Shown: positions 61,959 to 64,000 of the stretch, piece after piece
Numbering within the stretch: position 1 is the first letter of the stretch
How the letters are laid out: each line of letters opens with the position of its first letter
Assembly: GCA_019422105.1 (NCBI GenBank)
Contig: JAHZDZ010000012.1
Span: 1-64,000, forward strand
DNA: 64,000 nt
From: Bacillota bacterium
GTDB lineage: Bacteria > Bacillota > Clostridia > Lachnospirales > Anaerotignaceae
Direction: 5' to 3'
Notes under the pieces: model-generated
Seen by the model: only the letters and a program-made list of their open reading frames with translations
The model's database searches: none
What the model was told of the DNA's origin: nothing
Program-made: the position numbers and the translations under genes

Positions 61959-62732
61959 ATGATTGTCAATAAAGTAGAGATTTGTGGTGTCAATACTTCG
62001 AAACTTCCTATTTTAACAAACGAACAGAAAAAGGTGCTTTTTGACCGGATTCTCCAGGGAGATGAACAGGCAAGGCAGGAATATATATATGGTAATTTAA
62101 GACTTGTATTAAGCGTGATACAGCGATTTAATAACCGGGGTGAGCATATGGATGATTTGTTCCAGGTGGGATGTATAGGGCTTATAAAGGCGATTGACAA
62201 TTTTGATGTGACACAGGGCGTTAAATTTTCAACCTATGCGGTGCCTATGATTATCGGTGAGGTAAGACGTTATTTGAGAGACAATAATTCCATCAGGGTC
62301 AGCAGAAGTCTGAGAGATACGGCTTATAAGGCCCTTCAGGTAAAGGAGAGGCTTACAAGCGAAAAATCGAAGGAGCCGACAATTGAGGAGATTGCCAAGG
62401 AAATGGGCCTGCCCAAGGAGGATATTGTTTTGGCCCTGGACGCCATACAGGATCCCATATCTCTTTTTGAACCGGTATATCATGATGGGGCAGACGCCCT
62501 TTTTGTCATGGATCAGGTGAAAAACGACAAGGACGGAGAAAAAACATGGCTTGAGAATATTTCCATAAATGAGGCTATGAAGAGGCTCAGCGAAAGGGAA
62601 AAACACATACTGAGCCTCCGTTTTTTTGAGGGGAAGACACAGATGGAGGTATCCAATGAGGTGGGCATCAGCCAGGCGCAGGTGAGCAGGCTGGAAAAAA
62701 GTGCTCTGAAGCATATGAAAAAATATATGTGA
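61959..62732 (+). CDS. sigG: RNA polymerase sporulation sigma factor SigG
   Basis: A 257-aa late forespore sigma factor. The N-terminus NKVEICGVNTSKLP is diagnostic for SigG. Region 2 has NLRLVLSVIQRF, DDLFQVGCIGLIKAIDNFD and FSTYAVPMIIGEVRRYLRD. Region 4 has LSEREKHILSLRFFEGKTQ and ISQAQVSRLEKSALKHM. AGGAGGCAT precedes the ATG. In other clostridia sigG lies near spoIIG genes; here it follows an unrelated operon. Confidence 0.96.
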   Translation: MIVNKVEICGVNTSKLPILTNEQKKVLFDRILQGDEQARQEYIYGNLRLVLSVIQRFNNRGEHMDDLFQVGCIGLIKAIDNFDVTQGVKFSTYAVPMIIGEVRRYLRDNNSIRVSRSLRDTAYKALQVKERLTSEKSKEPTIEEIAKEMGLPKEDIVLALDAIQDPISLFEPVYHDGADALFVMDQVKNDKDGEKTWLENISINEAMKRLSEREKHILSLRFFEGKTQMEVSNEVGISQAQVSRLEKSALKHMKKYM

Positions 62733-62743
62733 CAGAAGGAAAT

Positions 62744-62782
62744 AAAGGACTGCTGCCGATAGCGGCAGCAGTCCTTTATTTT
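62744..62782 (+). terminator. Terminator of sigG
   Basis: AAAGGACTGCTGCCG, loop ATAG, CGGCAGCAGTCCTTT, then ATTTTTAT. Confidence 0.88.
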
Positions 62783-62814
62783 TATAGAAACCCGGGGGAG
62801 CGGGTTTTTACCGT

Positions 62815-63840
62815 TTATATGTTTTCTCTTATCTTAATATCTACTGGAATCAAAAATTTATCGCTTTCGGGATATATTTTTTTTGTCAGATAATTACACA
62901 GTATTTTAGCGGAGATGTATCCCTGCTCATAGGAGCTTTCACAGATGGTGGCATTGACAACGCCCTCTATCAACAGCTCCAGTGTCTGGGGCAGATCGTT
63001 TGAGGCTATGACTATGATTTTCTCCGCAAGATTTAATTCCTTTAGGGCCTTGGAACAGCCGTAAACACCGCTTCCGGTCAAAAATATGGCGTCTGTCTGG
63101 GGAAATTGCAGCATAAGGTTTTTGGTGGCAAGATAAGATTCGATGTCATCCTCTGTATTGTCTAAAATTTTTACTATTTCTATATTATGACCGAATTTCT
63201 CCCTGTTATGGAGGAAACCCTTAATCCGCAAATCCTGCCCAAGCTCTGATTTAGAGCCCTTGATAACAGCAACCTTTGCGCTTTTGCTGGTAAAGGCGGC
63301 AAGGAGTCCCTCTGCGGTGGCGCCGCTTTTAAAGTAATTGTGTCCGATATAGCAAAGTCTTTTGCCATAGGATATATCAGTGTGAAAGGTAATGACAGGA
63401 ATATTATTTTCCGTCAGGGTTGTTATTTTTTGTATGACCTCCGCATCATCTGAGGGAGTGATTAAAATACCCTTTACACCCTGAGTGATGAGTGCGTCCA
63501 TGGCTTCAATCTGTTGGGCGGGTTCACCGCTTTTTACATATTTAAAAAGAAAGGTTATGCCGTACTCCGCGTATTCCTCTGCAATGTCAAGAAATCCGCT
63601 TTTGATGTCCTCAATGTGAATATTGCCGCTGGCCGGCATAACAATACCCACAGGGGTTTCCCTGTTTGATTTGGCCAAAGCGCTGGCAGCACTGTTTGGA
63701 ACATAGCCCAATTCCTCCGCTATTTTTTTGATGCGCAGGGAAACCTCAGGGCGTACGCCTCCCCTGTTGTTGAGGGCTCTGTCTACAGTTCCTCGGGAAA
63801 CATTAGCCAATTCTGCAATTTGTTTTGATGTAATCGGCAT
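62815..63840 (-). CDS. LacI-family transcriptional regulator
   Basis: A 341-aa regulator. N-terminal HTH (ITSKQIAELANVSRGTVDRALNN) and hinge (YVPNSAASALAKSNRE), then a periplasmic-binding-protein-like sensor domain (VGIVMPASGN, VKGILITPSDD, IVIASNDLPQTLELLIEG). ATG 63840 follows AAGGATGAG; the frame extends to 63891 without a binding site. Target genes are presumably beyond the window end. The sugar ligand is unknown. Confidence 0.9.
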   Translation of the reverse strand: MPITSKQIAELANVSRGTVDRALNNRGGVRPEVSLRIKKIAEELGYVPNSAASALAKSNRETPVGIVMPASGNIHIEDIKSGFLDIAEEYAEYGITFLFKYVKSGEPAQQIEAMDALITQGVKGILITPSDDAEVIQKITTLTENNIPVITFHTDISYGKRLCYIGHNYFKSGATAEGLLAAFTSKSAKVAVIKGSKSELGQDLRIKGFLHNREKFGHNIEIVKILDNTEDDIESYLATKNLMLQFPQTDAIFLTGSGVYGCSKALKELNLAEKIIVIASNDLPQTLELLIEGVVNATICESSYEQGYISAKILCNYLTKKIYPESDKFLIPVDIKIRENI

Positions 63841-64000
63841 AAAACTCATCCTTGCTCTGCTGCTGCTGACATGATATTTTCTATTGGGCACGTGTTAAAA
63901 ATGTGCACGCAAATCTGAAAGGAATCAACGTTTCAAACTCATTATAGCATAGTCTCTAATTAAGACGCAATACCCAAAGATATAGAGGCATAATGGATTT
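63841..64000. other. Upstream region of the LacI-type gene, window end
   Basis: AT-rich promoter region of the minus-strand regulator. CGTTTCAAACTC-type sequence could be an operator, but nothing decisive is visible. Confidence 0.35.

Overview
The window reads as chromosomal DNA of an anaerobic, endospore-forming, low-to-mid GC Clostridia bacterium, probably of the Lachnospiraceae type. The evidence is a sigG gene, a cotJA-cotJB-cotJC spore-coat operon, an NfnAB-type ferredoxin/NADP oxidoreductase pair, diaminopimelate dehydrogenase, large serine recombinases, a lysine riboswitch and AGGAGG-type ribosome binding sites throughout. Assignment to a genus is not possible from this sequence alone.

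Layout. 1-600: the last bases of a 16S rRNA gene, tRNA-Tyr and a terminator. 0.9-8.1 kb: a threonine synthase-like gene, an 84-bp tandem repeat, an alanine/sodium symporter, three tRNAs, a ZIP metal transporter and glycogen phosphorylase. 8.1-13.4 kb: an accessory stretch with a broken CD3324-type gene, two unrelated antibiotic-acetyltransferase-like genes (Vat/CatB type and CatA type), an AT-rich HTH protein, a hypothetical protein and tRNA-Arg. 13.7-21.4 kb: a 1305-aa GLUG-repeat protein without a signal peptide, a MocR regulator flanked by matching palindromes, a DUF2892 protein and murA. 21.5-33.9 kb: the cotJ operon, discussed below. 34-48 kb: a GH25 muramidase, two tRNAs, an EAL protein, a lysine-riboswitch-controlled amino-acid ABC transporter, a diguanylate cyclase, a GNAT protein, a cation antiporter and nfnAB behind a structured leader. 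47.9-64 kb: an MFS relic, ddh, a nuclease-helicase of the DinG type, a BMP-type nucleoside ABC transporter, a small alarmone synthetase, an acetyltransferase/DUF2156 pair, sigG and a LacI-type regulator.

The main discovery is that cotJC, the gene for the spore-coat dimanganese catalase, is split into three pieces by two separate serine-recombinase elements of 4540 bp and 6634 bp. Removing both between their matching GA dinucleotides leaves exactly 621 bp, a perfect 206-codon ORF with all five predicted manganese ligands. For each element, the two element-side ends joined together form an attP-like inverted repeat centred on that GA. Both GA dinucleotides are the first two bases of a glutamate codon predicted to be a metal ligand. 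This is the architecture of sigK-skin type intervening elements, here doubled within one coat gene, with cargo that includes a VanR/VanS/VanY-like set, a DUF1989 protein, HTH and membrane proteins and several tiny ORFs that could be recombination directionality factors.

Lysine economy is a secondary theme: a lysine riboswitch sits before a polar amino acid ABC transporter, and ddh makes meso-diaminopimelate. A c-di-GMP phosphodiesterase and a cyclase, both with large extracytoplasmic sensor regions, bracket that transporter.
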